Part shown: in pieces, positions 1 to 10,500 of the stretch
Layout: every line of letters begins with the position of its first letter
Position numbering within the stretch: the stretch's first letter is position 1
Notes under the pieces: model-generated
What the model was told of the DNA's origin: nothing
What the model saw: the letters and a program-made list of their open reading frames with translations, nothing else
Database searches by the model: none
Assembly (NCBI GenBank): GCA_032718475.1
Contig: JAUCBJ010001312.1
Location: 1-52,045, forward strand
From: Nemertoderma westbladi
Lineage: Eukaryota; Xenacoelomorpha; Nemertodermatida; Nemertodermatidae
Direction of reading: 5' to 3'
DNA length: 52,045 nt
Made by a program: the position numbers and the translations under genes

Positions 1-353
1 TGGAAGGCATCTGACTAACGGACAAATGGCTCTACTTTGTACAAATTGTGGCAGGAATGTGAAATTTGTGTATTTATAGGTGAATGTTACTACTAAAGTG
101 TGTTTACAGTAGCGAGTCGCAATTGTGAAAGTTACCCTACATCTGTATCAAGTACCTCCAGTATATTCGAGCCCTTGGGACGGACAGTGGAGTGACTCAC
201 ACTGGTTATTGTTGTCGTTGTGTGGCTACTACACAGCGACAACAGTACATCAGCGCTGAGGATCTCAGGGCTGTCCGGGGGCAGAGAGGGGTAGAAGGCA
301 GCAACGCCCGCTAGCCTTATTAGCTATAATATTGATAAACTCATACAGCAGCT
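1..353. other. Upstream flank without recognisable gene
   Basis: No convincing reading frame or RNA gene is seen here. The segment directly precedes the ATG at 354. An AT-rich stretch around 325-340 could serve as leader or promoter of the following frame, but no clear TATA box or initiator can be assigned. Confidence 0.4.
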
Positions 354-1688
354 ATGACTGAGTTGATAGAAGATGATCTTGGTATCAGGGAGCGATATAC
401 CCTACCACTGCAAGCCTTTGTTGATAGTTTGATAAGCGGCGACGCGAGTCAACACACAACGGAAGATGATGGCTGTTATATCGAACCGCCAATGTCAAAG
501 GAACACTCGGAACAGCTTAAGCGTGAATTGGACTATAGAAAATTCACTGCTCGCTATACGCTTCGTAATGGTATGTATATGGACTTCTTAACTACTGGTC
601 ATCCTATCGATTTACACGATACTGACGATGTAAACACCGAAAGGGAAATGATTCTATTTAAATATCATGCCCAGCGAAGTCGGAATGATAAACTGAGAAT
701 TGAACATGAAAATTCTATTAGAAACCGACTCAAAAGAGAAGAGGTTGAAGAACTGGACAAACGTAGTGACTTTAACGAATATTTAGAATTCTTGAGAGAA
801 ACTTATCACAATGTAGCTAGTCAGCAAAATCTAGAAACTCGATATCCTCAAGGTATACATCATAACCCTATGATGGAACTTAAACGACTCTATTTTACTA
901 TGATGTATCTTACCGCCGATCGACCACTACCTGTTGTACCGGATAGCTTCGGACAGATGGAGGAATACTGTAAAACTGGAGAAAGATCACCAGTGTTTCC
1001 CTTACAAGACGTGCGTCTTTGGTATTACTGCGATGAATGCCCTAGACCCAATCAACAAACAGAAAGACATAAACATCCGCGGAGACATTGCGCTAAACAC
1101 AGTTTTACTCGCTATACTTACGGGAGTTTTGAGCGAAACTTGTTCGACATACCACCTACACTCGCTCGGCTCAAACGATTCTTAAGTAAACCTATGATCA
1201 GAGTTCAGGAATACTCGGTCAGACCTCCTCATTCCCTGGTGCGACCTCAGACTCTTGATCCTAATAGTATGACGGATCCTCATAAGTTGTACTCATTGTT
1301 CAAAGACCTAGTGTTACCCGAACAATTAGTCGGTGGCACTCCGGTTGTGGGCTCTCTAGCTAGATATTCCCCATCCTACCTAGCCGGATTGGGATGCGTA
1401 CATCTAATATCTCCGTTCAACCCATATAATCGTCCTGGTTTAACTCTGATACAACCTGTCACCGAGCTGGAGGAAAGTGTTATACGAAACGCACTAGACG
1501 CAATTCGACAAAAGATCGGAAAGGGAACCTACGATTGTTTAGACAAACGTAAATTGCAACAACAAGTCCAAGCGGTAAAAGTATTAGCTTTACCCCAGTT
1601 CGATCATGAAATCAAGAATCTTGAGGAAGATATCGAACTTGGACGTACATACTCTCTACAAGAGTTCTTAGACGAATGCTTTCAATGA
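354..1688 (+). CDS. Unrecognised 444-codon protein with Cys/His cluster, ending at an in-frame UGA
   Basis: I do not recognise this protein. The frame starts at a real ATG and runs 444 codons without interruption. It is highly charged, with an acidic N-terminus and a basic/acidic helical-looking stretch at about residues 95-150. A Cys/His cluster at 226-249 (C226, C229, H239, H241, H245, C246, H249) could bind zinc. The sense codons are fairly GC-rich for this AT-rich window and no intron signals are needed, so an intronless gene of mobile or viral-like origin is possible. That origin is inference. No signal peptide or membrane segment is visible. The stop is UGA in the context CAA-UGA-CAA, and the same frame stays open for 66 more codons (next entry). 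The gene is therefore either read through, newly truncated, or a decaying copy. Confidence 0.6.
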   Translation: MTELIEDDLGIRERYTLPLQAFVDSLISGDASQHTTEDDGCYIEPPMSKEHSEQLKRELDYRKFTARYTLRNGMYMDFLTTGHPIDLHDTDDVNTEREMILFKYHAQRSRNDKLRIEHENSIRNRLKREEVEELDKRSDFNEYLEFLRETYHNVASQQNLETRYPQGIHHNPMMELKRLYFTMMYLTADRPLPVVPDSFGQMEEYCKTGERSPVFPLQDVRLWYYCDECPRPNQQTERHKHPRRHCAKHSFTRYTYGSFERNLFDIPPTLARLKRFLSKPMIRVQEYSVRPPHSLVRPQTLDPNSMTDPHKLYSLFKDLVLPEQLVGGTPVVGSLARYSPSYLAGLGCVHLISPFNPYNRPGLTLIQPVTELEESVIRNALDAIRQKIGKGTYDCLDKRKLQQQVQAVKVLALPQFDHEIKNLEEDIELGRTYSLQEFLDECFQ

Positions 1689-1889
1689 CAAGCAGAGGAG
1701 AATCAGCTCGAGGAAAAAAATATCGAAATGGATGAGAGAGAAGAAGCGGCTTTAGCTCAACCGGAAGCTCAAATACTTATTGATAGTAACAATGTGTTGG
1801 CAAGCTGTATTTTTCGAGGTGTTTGTTATTATAAATTTATTATAGGAAGGGATCTAGGGGTCTTAAGACCCCTAGATCCCTTCCTATAA
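1689..1889 (+). CDS. In-frame continuation of the 444-codon frame after UGA
   Basis: Directly after the UGA at 1686-1688 the same frame remains open for 66 codons to a TAA at 1887-1889. The first 35 or so codons encode a very acidic, Gln/Glu-rich, coiled-coil-like stretch (Glu and Gln dominate up to about 1785), which looks like real protein. The last third is different: it is read out of the palindrome at 1840-1889, so the original C-terminus was probably displaced by that insertion. This could be a translational readthrough extension or the lost tail of a pseudogene. Conservation of the tail in other copies would decide. Confidence 0.35.
   Translation, partial: QAEENQLEEKNIEMDEREEAALAQPEAQILIDSNNVLASCIFRGVCYYKFIIGRDLGVLRPLDPFL
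1840..1889. repeat. Perfect 50-bp palindrome (25-bp arms, no spacer)
   Basis: The two arms are exact reverse complements centred between 1864 and 1865 (centre CTTAAG). Beyond it, an 11-bp imperfect match (1820-1830 against 1887-1897) continues the symmetry, with about 11 bp of extra AT-rich sequence on the left side. It may be a minimal hairpin element or an insertion footprint. It lies exactly between two open coding stretches. Confidence 0.85.
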
Positions 1890-1925
1890 CAAATACTTGT
1901 GACTGATATCTATTCCAAAATCATC

Positions 1926-2197
1926 ATGCATCCTTCGATGGTTCCCCATTTCGGAGATAAACTCTTCGCGACAGCACAACCTCAACCAGTTGATATCAAC
2001 TTAAGATCTAGATATCTTATCGCTGACGCTCCTATGTTACAACGTCCGCCAATCGAGGCTGCTCGTGTCGACGGTATACTCGTTGAACCTCCGGACAATC
2101 GAGCGGATCTTCTCCGTCGTATGGTACACGAAGTTAACCTAAGCGCTAGACCTTTACCGAACTCATTTTATGGGGGGATCAAAGATCACCCCTATTA
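1926..2197 (+). pseudogene. Unrecognised coding stretch truncated by foldback element
   Basis: The frame is open from 1890, with the first ATG at 1926. About 90 codons up to 2197 look protein-like, with Pro-rich segments and a regular Arg/Leu/Asp mix in GC-richer codons like those of the 354-1688 frame. From 2198 the frame runs into the terminal repeat of the foldback element, so the last residues up to a stop at 2255 are element-derived. It may be a second gene of the same unit, or the continuation of the first gene separated by the palindrome. I do not recognise the protein. Confidence 0.4.
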
Positions 2198-3081
2198 TGA
2201 TGACACGGACCCCCCCCCCAAAAATTTTTCTACAAACCTTTATCATATTGTTTGAAATTTGAAACACAACTAGTTCCACTCACAGTGGTTGTTACCATGA
2301 AGACGGAATTTTCGATTTCGCCTTTAAATTTTATTTATAAGCGTTTTAAAAAAGTGTCTTTTGCGAAATCGCACCCTCTGTAGCATTGCCATTCTTCACT
2401 TTAGTCGTAATTTTTTCACATCAATAGAAAGCTTGCGTAGCAAGGATTCCAAATATGTAGCAATGTCTGAATTTCGTTGAGAAACAGCTGAGAAATAGAC
2501 ATTCAAAGATTGCAAGAATTATTGTTCACTGCAGGCCATTTATTCTATTTAATAAATACACAATATTCTGGAGCAATTTGTTTATGTATGATTAGCTACG
2601 CAATATAGATATTATATAGGCATACCGCTGTTGCCTGCCAACTCATAAAATAAATAACACGTTCTAGAATTTTGTGTATTTATTAAATAGAATAAATGGC
2701 TTGCAGCGAACAATAATTCTTACAATCTTTGAACGCCTATTTCTCAGCTGTTTCTCAATAAAATTCAGATATTGCTACATATTTGGAATCCTTTCAACGC
2801 AAGCTTTCTATTTATTGATGTGAATAATCTACTAATTGATGTGAAAAAATTACGACTAAAGTGAAGAATGGCAATGATACAGAGGGTGCGATTTAGCAAA
2901 AGACACTTTTTTAAAACGCTTATAAATAAAATTTAAAGGTGAAATCGAAAATTCCGGCTTCATGGTAACAACCGCGGTGAGTTGAACTAGTAGTGTTTCA
3001 AATTTCAAACAATATGATAAAGATTTGTAGAAAAATTGGGGGCGGGGGGGGGGGGGGCGTGGGGGGGGGTCCGTGTCATCA
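2198..3081. mobile_element. 884-bp foldback/MITE-like element with ~370-bp inverted arms
   Basis: The left arm (2198 to about 2570) and right arm (about 2680-3081) are near-complete reverse complements. They begin and end with TGATGACACGG and its complement, followed by C or G homopolymers. Only about 110 bp in the middle is unpaired. No transposase is encoded, so it is non-autonomous. A clear target-site duplication was not found: the right flank repeats ATGACAC close to the end, which may be a remnant. The insertion interrupts open coding sequence on its left. Confidence 0.8.
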
Positions 3082-3085
3082 GAAA

Positions 3086-3238
3086 ATGACACTATATTCC
3101 GGGTCATGGTGTATACAAGCAGGCCCGAACAACATAAACACCGAGAGAGAGGATTTGATAATTTCTAAATTAAGGGAGGCCATACAAATAGCCTGCGGAT
3201 CTTGGAAGGATTGTAATATTTTGTTGTTTCAAGTTTAA
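3086..3238 (+). pseudogene. Possible downstream remnant of the interrupted gene
   Basis: A 50-codon open stretch begins at an ATG just beyond the right end of the foldback element and stops at 3236-3238. It contains a charged segment (Asn-Thr-Glu-Arg-Glu) also seen near residue 95 of the 444-codon protein. It may be the 3' part of the coding region disrupted by the foldback element. This rests only on position and composition, so the call is weak. Confidence 0.2.
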
Positions 3239-3277
3239 TTATTTTATATTATTATTTTATAATTATTTTATTAGAGA

Positions 3278-4014
3278 GGTACTACTATGTTATGGGTACC
3301 CACTTTTTGACCATTTATTTGACAATGTTAATGGCTATTATCTTCAGGTTTTTTGTTTTAGAACATTAATGTCATCTTCTGTTAGACGTTAGCTATTGTT
3401 TTTTATGGTAGCTAGTGATTTCTTTTAGGTTGCTACTATTTTTAAAATTACAAAACCAAATTTTTGGTACCTAATTTTTGATCAATTTTTTTACCATATT
3501 ATTGGATATTATCATGATGTTTTTCGTTCTAGAACATAAATTTCACCTTCTGAGAGAGGTTACCTATTATTTTTTATTATGGTAGCTAGTGTTTTTAAAG
3601 GTAGCTAGTGATCTTAAAATTACAAAAGAAATTTTGTAGTGCCCCTTTTATTTAGACAATTTCCATATCATCAATATATTCTCGCAATTAATAAAAAACT
3701 AAATAAATCTAGTAATAAGTAAAATAGGCCTAAATAACTAAATAAGTAAAAACTCTATTTTGACATCTGCCTATATTTTGTATAAAATATAACAAACTAG
3801 CTAGTGAATAATTACTAGCTACTTTGACTATCAAATAACAATTACTAGCTACACTATGACTCATAAATTATTCCATGCAAATATATAATTGAGAATTAAA
3901 TTACCGGTATATCTTACATTTACTAGCTAATAAATAGTACTGCAAAATCAAAAGTACTAGCTACCATCTTACTGTCAGAAGGTCAAATATTTGTTCTAGA
4001 TAAAAAAAACCTCA

Positions 4015-4016
<2 letters not shown>
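3278..4016. repeat. Left part of a foldback/TIR element (interrupted)
   Basis: The end starts GGTACTACTATGTTATGGG. A second diverged tandem copy of the arm lies at about 3465-3610 (both include GTTCTAGAAC-like and GGTAGCTAGTG motifs). At about 3925-4016 the complementary arm sequence appears (CTAGCTACCAT, TTTGTTCTAGA), so this block folds on itself. It stops abruptly at the trinucleotide tail of the LINE. The partner arm is at 14018-14182. The simplest reading is one foldback element with duplicated arms into which the LINE inserted. Confidence 0.6.

Positions 4017-4047
<31 letters not shown>
4015..4047 (-). repeat. (TAA)n-type 3' tail of the LINE
   Basis: On the plus strand this is a run of ATT triplets, (TAA/AAT)n on the element's strand. 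It sits at the 3' end of the minus-strand LINE and directly abuts foldback-element sequence, so it marks the insertion junction. Simple-repeat tails of this kind are known in several APE-LINE clades. Confidence 0.75.
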
Positions 4048-4054
<7 letters not shown>

Positions 4055-4482
4055 TCGGACTTGCCGACAATAAAAGTTTAAAAATATGGCGCAAACACAA
4101 ATGACAGATATCGACACAGAAAGTATATCTACACAGATTATCTACACAGAAAGTAGCCCATTAAATAAAATGTGCACAGCACAGCACTATAGTAAAAATT
4201 TATATAAATTAAAATGCACCATAATATGATCTATTCTGCAACGTTAAAGTATCAAAGTATCAAGTTGTGTTTTTGGTGAAAACTGAGGCAGTTGGTATAC
4301 CGGTACGGGTACACACACATTGTTATAAGAAGATAAAATGTGCACAGCACGAATAAAATCAGATCAATATGGGTAATATAAGGTAAATAATATGGTCCGT
4401 AATAATCATTGACGGTCTCGGGATGATTGAATCAATAAAATATATTTGCAGCACAACACGCAAACAGGCATCGGACAGATGT

Positions 4483-6831
4483 TCAAACGACATTAAAATA
4501 AGACAGGATACGTTTATGCTTAGATATGAAACTTCCGCAGTTACTGTTGCTGTAGCAGTTTTTAATGAAGTTCATCCCAACAGTTTCACTGATTGTTAGT
4601 GGTTCAGTCTTAGCACGGTTAAAGAGGGATCGTTTACAGTAGGTATAGGTGAGTAGACTGTGCAGACTGGGCATTGGGTAATTGCTTCTGCATTTCGCGT
4701 ATGCAGAAGTCAAGCCTACATAGTTTGTGTTCGAGCAGCTATTGAACCGCGAGGCTGATTTGATAAGTGATTGTAAGAATGGGACTGGGCAGCTAGCGAC
4801 TCTTAGTATGGTACCTATGCACTGTTTGTATACCTCATTGTGTAGAGGGCGGCATCCAAGTAGATTGTAAATGATCTGGTTGTTAACGTAGGGGCCGACC
4901 AGTAAGAGACTCCGAAGGGCCTTCCGATACTCAATCTCTAATTTGCGGCTTTCGACTTTACTAAGTGATCCCGCCAAGAACCGAACTGAGTGGGTGATGG
5001 ATGGTACTCCTATCATGCGCCAAAGAAATCCGACGGTATCACAGTCCAAATGACGAGTAGTCCAGCTGCGGCGATGAAAAATATCGGAAGCACGATAAAC
5101 ACACTGGATACACTCCTGAAGGTGGTTGCCATGACCAGTCGGTAATGTGAAGCCAAGGAAGTTCAGTTTCGGGTGAGGCGGGATCAAGGTGCCCCCGATA
5201 TTCAGAAAAGTAGGAACTGCGAATTTTGAACAGCCGCTTCCAAGGTGGTAGTTCCATCGAGTTTTGCTGTCCTCCACTTCCAGATTTGATTCTTGCAGTT
5301 TGTCGATAACTATACCTGTAATGACCTCAAGGTCAGATACAGATCTTGCACAGATTAGAAGGTCATCTGCGTATGCAACAATTCCTAACCACAGATCGGT
5401 GAGATTTTCTCCAAAACCAGATTCTTTCAGTTTCTCCAACACGCCCTTGGTGTAGAAATTGAACAACATCGGAGATAGCAAAGATCCTTGTTTTAATCCT
5501 CTAATGAGCTTGATTCCCTGGTCGTTAATGAGACCACCAAATTTCAGATGAGCGACAGTTTGCATATAATAAGACAACAAAGCTAAGCATATGTGAGGGT
5601 TGATATAATTCATTAACCTTCTAAAGAGAATACTAAGTTCTACATTGTTAAAAGCCCCCGACATATCTAGTTGACATATGAAGACACTGGTTCCCTTTTT
5701 CCGTTGTGCTTCGAGGAATTCTAGAACACCACTGATTATAACATCTGTCCCGATTTTTCGACGGTATGCAAACTGTGAGCTAGGGATATGTTCAGCAATT
5801 TGGATGAATTCGTGGAGTAATACAGATTCGAAGATCTTACCGAAAATACTAACAGAGGAGATAGGACGATAAGATTTGCTTAGCAGTGGATCCCTTTCTT
5901 TGCCCTTGTACAAACTTGTTACAATAGTTTTACCGAAACAAGGGGGAACTTCACCTAATTTGAAACACATATTAATGACATCAGCCATAGTTCGACAGAT
6001 CAGATCGTAGTCTAGAAGTAAAAAGTGTTCCACTACAAGCGAGTATGCGTCTGGAGATTTGCCTTTACCTAAACTAGAAATTGCTTTTCTGATTGTTTCT
6101 GGTGAAATAATAGGAAGGGTTGCATTGTTCTGTAAAACTCTGAGGTCATTCACGATCTGATTAATGGACTCATCAAAGGAGGCATCTTGAATATTGTTTG
6201 AGACCAGATCGGATTCAATTGCGATTTGAGCTGCTGGTGGAGGGATACTAGAGCCCTTGGCATTGAAGGTGGACCAAAACTTCCTTGGGTTTGTGTGCAT
6301 ATAGCTGGCCTTCTTTCTTATGTTACTGGCAACAATTGATTTAGCCAACCAGTTCCTCATCCTGCGGATAGGTCGCCGTGATTCTTTATATGCTTGCCCG
6401 TATATGCAGGAATTACTTTTGTTGTTTTTCAACCACAAATTATGAAGCTGTTTGCAAGTTTTAGATCTGTCGTGTAGTTCAGCCGATCTAATTCTTAGAT
6501 TCTTGGTCTGGCGTCTGACCTTTAATGGGGGCAGGTGGAGAGCGGCACAATTGTTAATTACCATTTGAATTCGTTCAACATACTCAGTTAAAGTAGAAAC
6601 TGTCCAGTTAGTATTCGAAATGTTGAATGCATTACCCAAGTCCATTAGTTGTTTTGCAACATCTGATTGATACAATTCCTGTTGTGCAGGCGTTACTTTG
6701 TTCCAGGCTATCTTGATTGGTGCTGGAATCCGCTTTGTTTTACTTTTGAAGGCAGAGTCAGACCCTTGAAGCGTAAATTCGGCTGTTATAGGCACGTGAT
6801 CAGAGTGGATATTGGAGCTTTCCGTGTACAC
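4483..6831 (-). CDS. LINE ORF2, 3' part: endonuclease C-terminal end plus reverse transcriptase
   Basis: The first residues hold the last APE-endonuclease motif (Ser-Asp-His at about 10-12), showing that this frame is the continuation of the endonuclease frame upstream; the GTG at its start is not a real initiator. The RT domain spans roughly residues 270-560. Visible motifs are SYRPIS, LDMSGAFN (motif A), GLKQGSLLSPMLF, and the catalytic YADD at about 487-490. A C-terminal domain of about 220 residues follows, without a canonical zinc knuckle. It would make cDNA by target-primed reverse transcription. One frameshift near 6832-6845 separates it from the endonuclease; an assembly error or a real mutation are both possible. 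Confidence 0.9.
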   Translation of the reverse strand: MYTESSNIHSDHVPITAEFTLQGSDSAFKSKTKRIPAPIKIAWNKVTPAQQELYQSDVAKQLMDLGNAFNISNTNWTVSTLTEYVERIQMVINNCAALHLPPLKVRRQTKNLRIRSAELHDRSKTCKQLHNLWLKNNKSNSCIYGQAYKESRRPIRRMRNWLAKSIVASNIRKKASYMHTNPRKFWSTFNAKGSSIPPPAAQIAIESDLVSNNIQDASFDESINQIVNDLRVLQNNATLPIISPETIRKAISSLGKGKSPDAYSLVVEHFLLLDYDLICRTMADVINMCFKLGEVPPCFGKTIVTSLYKGKERDPLLSKSYRPISSVSIFGKIFESVLLHEFIQIAEHIPSSQFAYRRKIGTDVIISGVLEFLEAQRKKGTSVFICQLDMSGAFNNVELSILFRRLMNYINPHICLALLSYYMQTVAHLKFGGLINDQGIKLIRGLKQGSLLSPMLFNFYTKGVLEKLKESGFGENLTDLWLGIVAYADDLLICARSVSDLEVITGIVIDKLQESNLEVEDSKTRWNYHLGSGCSKFAVPTFLNIGGTLIPPHPKLNFLGFTLPTGHGNHLQECIQCVYRASDIFHRRSWTTRHLDCDTVGFLWRMIGVPSITHSVRFLAGSLSKVESRKLEIEYRKALRSLLLVGPYVNNQIIYNLLGCRPLHNEVYKQCIGTILRVASCPVPFLQSLIKSASRFNSCSNTNYVGLTSAYAKCRSNYPMPSLHSLLTYTYCKRSLFNRAKTEPLTISETVGMNFIKNCYSNSNCGSFISKHKRILSYFNVV

Positions 6832-6842
6832 TGTTCCCTTTT

Positions 6843-7541
6843 TCAGAAGACTCCTGAGGTAACTATATGGTCAATGTACGAGTTCCCGTGCCCCCGAAAT
6901 GTGATGCAGGGACCAGTGAAAGGTGGGAATGTATCGACTGCAAATAGGTCGTGATTTAGGAGGAAGTTGGATAGTCTGGATCCTTGTGGTGTAGGTTTGG
7001 TTCTAGATGCACGGGGGCCATGGAGCATGCCGAGATCTGAATTGAAGTCTCCTAATATGATTGGAGTAGCATTCTCGTGTATCCGAACAAAGTTACTCAG
7101 ACGAGACAAGAATCTATCGTAACTTGAGATGTTACGGGAAGCATCAGGCGCATAGCAGCACAGTACTAAATATTTCTGTTCATTGTCAGATTCAGCAATA
7201 ACTCCGAGTATATCTTGTTCGCTCTGGACTGGAAATGTATTTTTGAAGACACCATTTCTTATCCATAGTGACACCCCTCCAGCACCTCTCACTCTATTTG
7301 TGTTACTCATGAGTTCACTTATAGTGAAATTGCAGCTGAAGCGGTTATCAAGATGTGATAGCAACTCTTTTCCCTCAATAGCATCTAGCCAATGCTCCTG
7401 AATGGCTAATATATCTAGGTCACTGAGTAGTTGAGTTATTTCGTCTATACTTGAGTTGAATCCATGACAGTTGAAAGATCCCACTCTTAAGTTAAAGTCC
7501 TGTGTATTAGCTATAGTATGACTCTCAGCCGGTGATGCCAT
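6843..7541 (-). CDS. LINE ORF2, 5' part: APE-type endonuclease
   Basis: It starts at a genuine ATG 19 bp after the ORF1 stop, typical bicistronic LINE spacing. The order of apurinic-endonuclease-like motifs is complete: SFNCHG (Asn), IQEHW (catalytic Glu), GGVSLWI, a CYAP strand, LGDFNSD (Asp/Asn pair) and YIDHI near the end. The final Ser-Asp-His motif lies in the next frame, so the stop at 6843-6845 results from a frameshift, not a natural end. The protein nicks target DNA to prime reverse transcription. The interval is about two thirds of a kilobase, right for the domain minus its last strand. Confidence 0.9.
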   Translation of the reverse strand: MASPAESHTIANTQDFNLRVGSFNCHGFNSSIDEITQLLSDLDILAIQEHWLDAIEGKELLSHLDNRFSCNFTISELMSNTNRVRGAGGVSLWIRNGVFKNTFPVQSEQDILGVIAESDNEQKYLVLCCYAPDASRNISSYDRFLSRLSNFVRIHENATPIILGDFNSDLGMLHGPRASRTKPTPQGSRLSNFLLNHDLFAVDTFPPFTGPCITFRGHGNSYIDHIVTSGVF

Positions 7542-7560
7542 TGTGTGTTGTGTTGTGGTG

Positions 7561-10500
7561 TTAAAAATATATGGGGGATTCTGAACTCAGGCGTCTTTGG
7601 TACCAAACATCCGGATCGTGGAAACGTCCTCTGTATCCAGTGGCCTGGTGGGACTTTTTTACTGTCCACTCACGACACCTGAGTCCATCTGGCCAGAAAT
7701 CATCCTGTAACAGAGATGCCCGCACACCGGCATCAACGGTAACTCTCACTCCTATATAGCCTGAGCGGTGGAAATTTTGAATCCTCTTAGTGTAGAAGAC
7801 TGTGATATTTCTTTTGAGTAAGTGTCGTGTTATGTCTTCTCCACGGGATTTGTGATTAGAGCTTGTGACATAAAGGTAGGCATATGGATATTTTGCGGCA
7901 TCCACACTTGCACTGGTGACTGTTGTATGTTGTGGCTGTTGCCTGTGGTGGTTATCCCTTGAGATGTAGCCAAAATTCATTGTAGGATAATTACTTATGT
8001 TAGGTGTGTGGATATGACTGTTACCCGAGTGCCTAGATTTGTTTGGTACATCACGAAGATTGGGTCCATCTTTCTTGCGATCAGCTGTAGGATTGGTAGA
8101 GTAATTAGACTCAGAGTATGGATGCTTGCTAGTATTTGATTTTGAGTGTTGCATAGAGCGTTTGACTGAGCCACTTCCTTTATGAGAGGTGCTCTGTGGA
8201 GAATAGGAGTGGTGTGCTTTTGATGTTTTCTTGACAGGAATTTCGCTGTGTCTTGTGCGACGCTCATGCTTTTTGACTTGAGGAGCTTCATCAGGACCAC
8301 AATCCGGTGAAGAGCCATCGAATGATTCGATCTCACTGAGAGTGGTGTAGTCGGAGTAGAGTGATTCAGGAGCAGTTGGATTAAGTTCCGGTGTGCTCTG
8401 TAATGCTTCGAATCTGTTAGTTGTAGTAACTCCACTCATAGTATTGCGCCAAGTAGTTCCTCTGGATGTTCTATGAGAGCCAGTTGTGGTTAGGTGCGAT
8501 TTAGCAAGTGGTTGTGAGTCTGCTTTTGGATTTGGCAAGTTCATGTTGACACTTGCAGGTTCTGATTGAGGATGTTGTGTTTGAACACTTGTTAGATCTT
8601 CTAATTTGGCCTGAATTACCAGTCTAGCATGCCTTTCTTGATAGAGCTCGTCTTTCAAGTTTGTGAATTCCTGTTTCAGATTCACATAGGAATCTTCCAT
8701 TTTGGCAAGCCTTGATTGCAGGACATCTACTGACTGTAGCAGGTCTAACCGTAATTGGTTGTAGCCATAATCAACACTGGATTGCTCAGCCAAGATTAGT
8801 CGCTTCCTGCATGGTGCAGTAAAGCACCCTTCTTTCATACAATTCATAAGTTCAAAAACATCCAAGGCCTGTTCTTTAACAGAATTACGATTTTGAAGTA
8901 ACAGACTAACAGACTGAGTTGGCTGCATCAGAGTTCTAACATCATGGAAAAGCTTTTCACGCAAGAGGGAAAGTGTGTTTGAGTTTATACTGACCAATGT
9001 TTTCAATGCCTTTCTTTTGGGGTCTTTTAGCAACTTAGTGAGATTATATTCATTGTAAATAGGAAAAGTAGATTTAGTGTGCTTGTAATTAGAACCGTCA
9101 GAGCTCTTTCCCTCCTTAGACGAATCCTCCTGTTTCCCCTTGGGGTTACTGTGACTCAGTTCACTGTGTGTTGAAGGACAAACTGAGTGATTATTAGAGG
9201 GCGCTGAGGTTTGTATTCCAGAGAGCGCTGAAAGCCGAGATTGAGGTATCCTGTGTTTGTGTAATAGGTCATAGTCTATTTTTGTATCTATAATGACTCC
9301 TTCCAACCATTTACGCACACATCCTACTTTTATCTGTTGAAATATATCTTTGTTGCAGGTGGCCAAGTATAGAGCATATAAACAAATGAATGGGCCACAG
9401 TCGTAATGATTAGGTTGGCTTGGGATATCGCGGTAGCGAGTTTCTGTATGCCATGCTGGATTTGCTACACCTTTGACTCGCTGGATCAGATTTAACAAGT
9501 CGCATAAATGGGACTGAATATTACTGCTATAATCCCTGTTGATTGGACAGAATGAATACAGTTTCTTGTTGACCACTTCAGCTATATGGAGTATATAATG
9601 ACCATTGGCACACTCTGGGAAGAAAATTAATTCATCATTCTCAGGGTCGCAGCTGCTTGTGATATACCTTACTGCAGCAGATACATCAAAATTTTCATGA
9701 TTTAACTTGTAGCAGAGTGAACTATCGATTGAAGAGATGCGAGGGAGATTCCTTTCCAGTATCCCGAAATAGCAATCAATGATTCCCGTTGTCACAAATG
9801 AGGTTCCTTGCAAGCTGTTCATATCGATACTGCCCTGAGTTATGTTAAATAATGGCTTTGGATTGTCTCGACGAGGTTTAGTGATTGCCTTCACAACTTC
9901 CGTTTCATTGAAACCAACCTCTACATCAGCATGGAAAATTCCTTCTAGCCATTGGTCACCGTGATCATCCACAATCGGTTCAGCCCCACTGTGCTCAATG
10001 ATGTGCTCAGAGTTATGGAGTGGTAAACCGCTCTTGTCGCAGTTAGGGTTTAATGTATACTTCACTGCCGATGAGTTTGGGCCCACCTTCTGGTAAAAGT
10101 CAGTTATTTTCAAAGCCTTACTAGTTGGCTGATGCCCTATTGCTGTATCAAGTGGCATTGAGAAGGAGGGAGCTTCAACGTTCAGATCATGCTTAAACAC
10201 ATTAACTACTGCACTGTTTGGAGACTTATGTTGATGAGAAGTAGAATTGGAGTTGCTCTTAATGGGAGAAAGGATTTCGGCATCAACTTGAGTGCTATCT
10301 ATGGGAAGGATAGACTCGGCATTGTCATTAATAATCTTACCCTCCACTTCTCGATGCTTCCAGGTTCCATCATCCTGAAGGCCCATCACAGATATGACAG
10401 GGCGAGCAGGATTGGTATTGGCCGATTTCGGAACTACAGATTTGTGATTGGTGTGTGAGTGTGAAGGTTTGATTATATTTGAAACTGAGAGGTCGATAAG

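Noticed and set aside
2856-3107. Minus-strand 83-codon frame
   Set aside because: It is read out of the inverted arm of the foldback element and mirrors the frame at the left arm.
7995-8435. Minus-strand 146-codon frame
   Set aside because: It lies fully within ORF1 in another frame and shows no family features.
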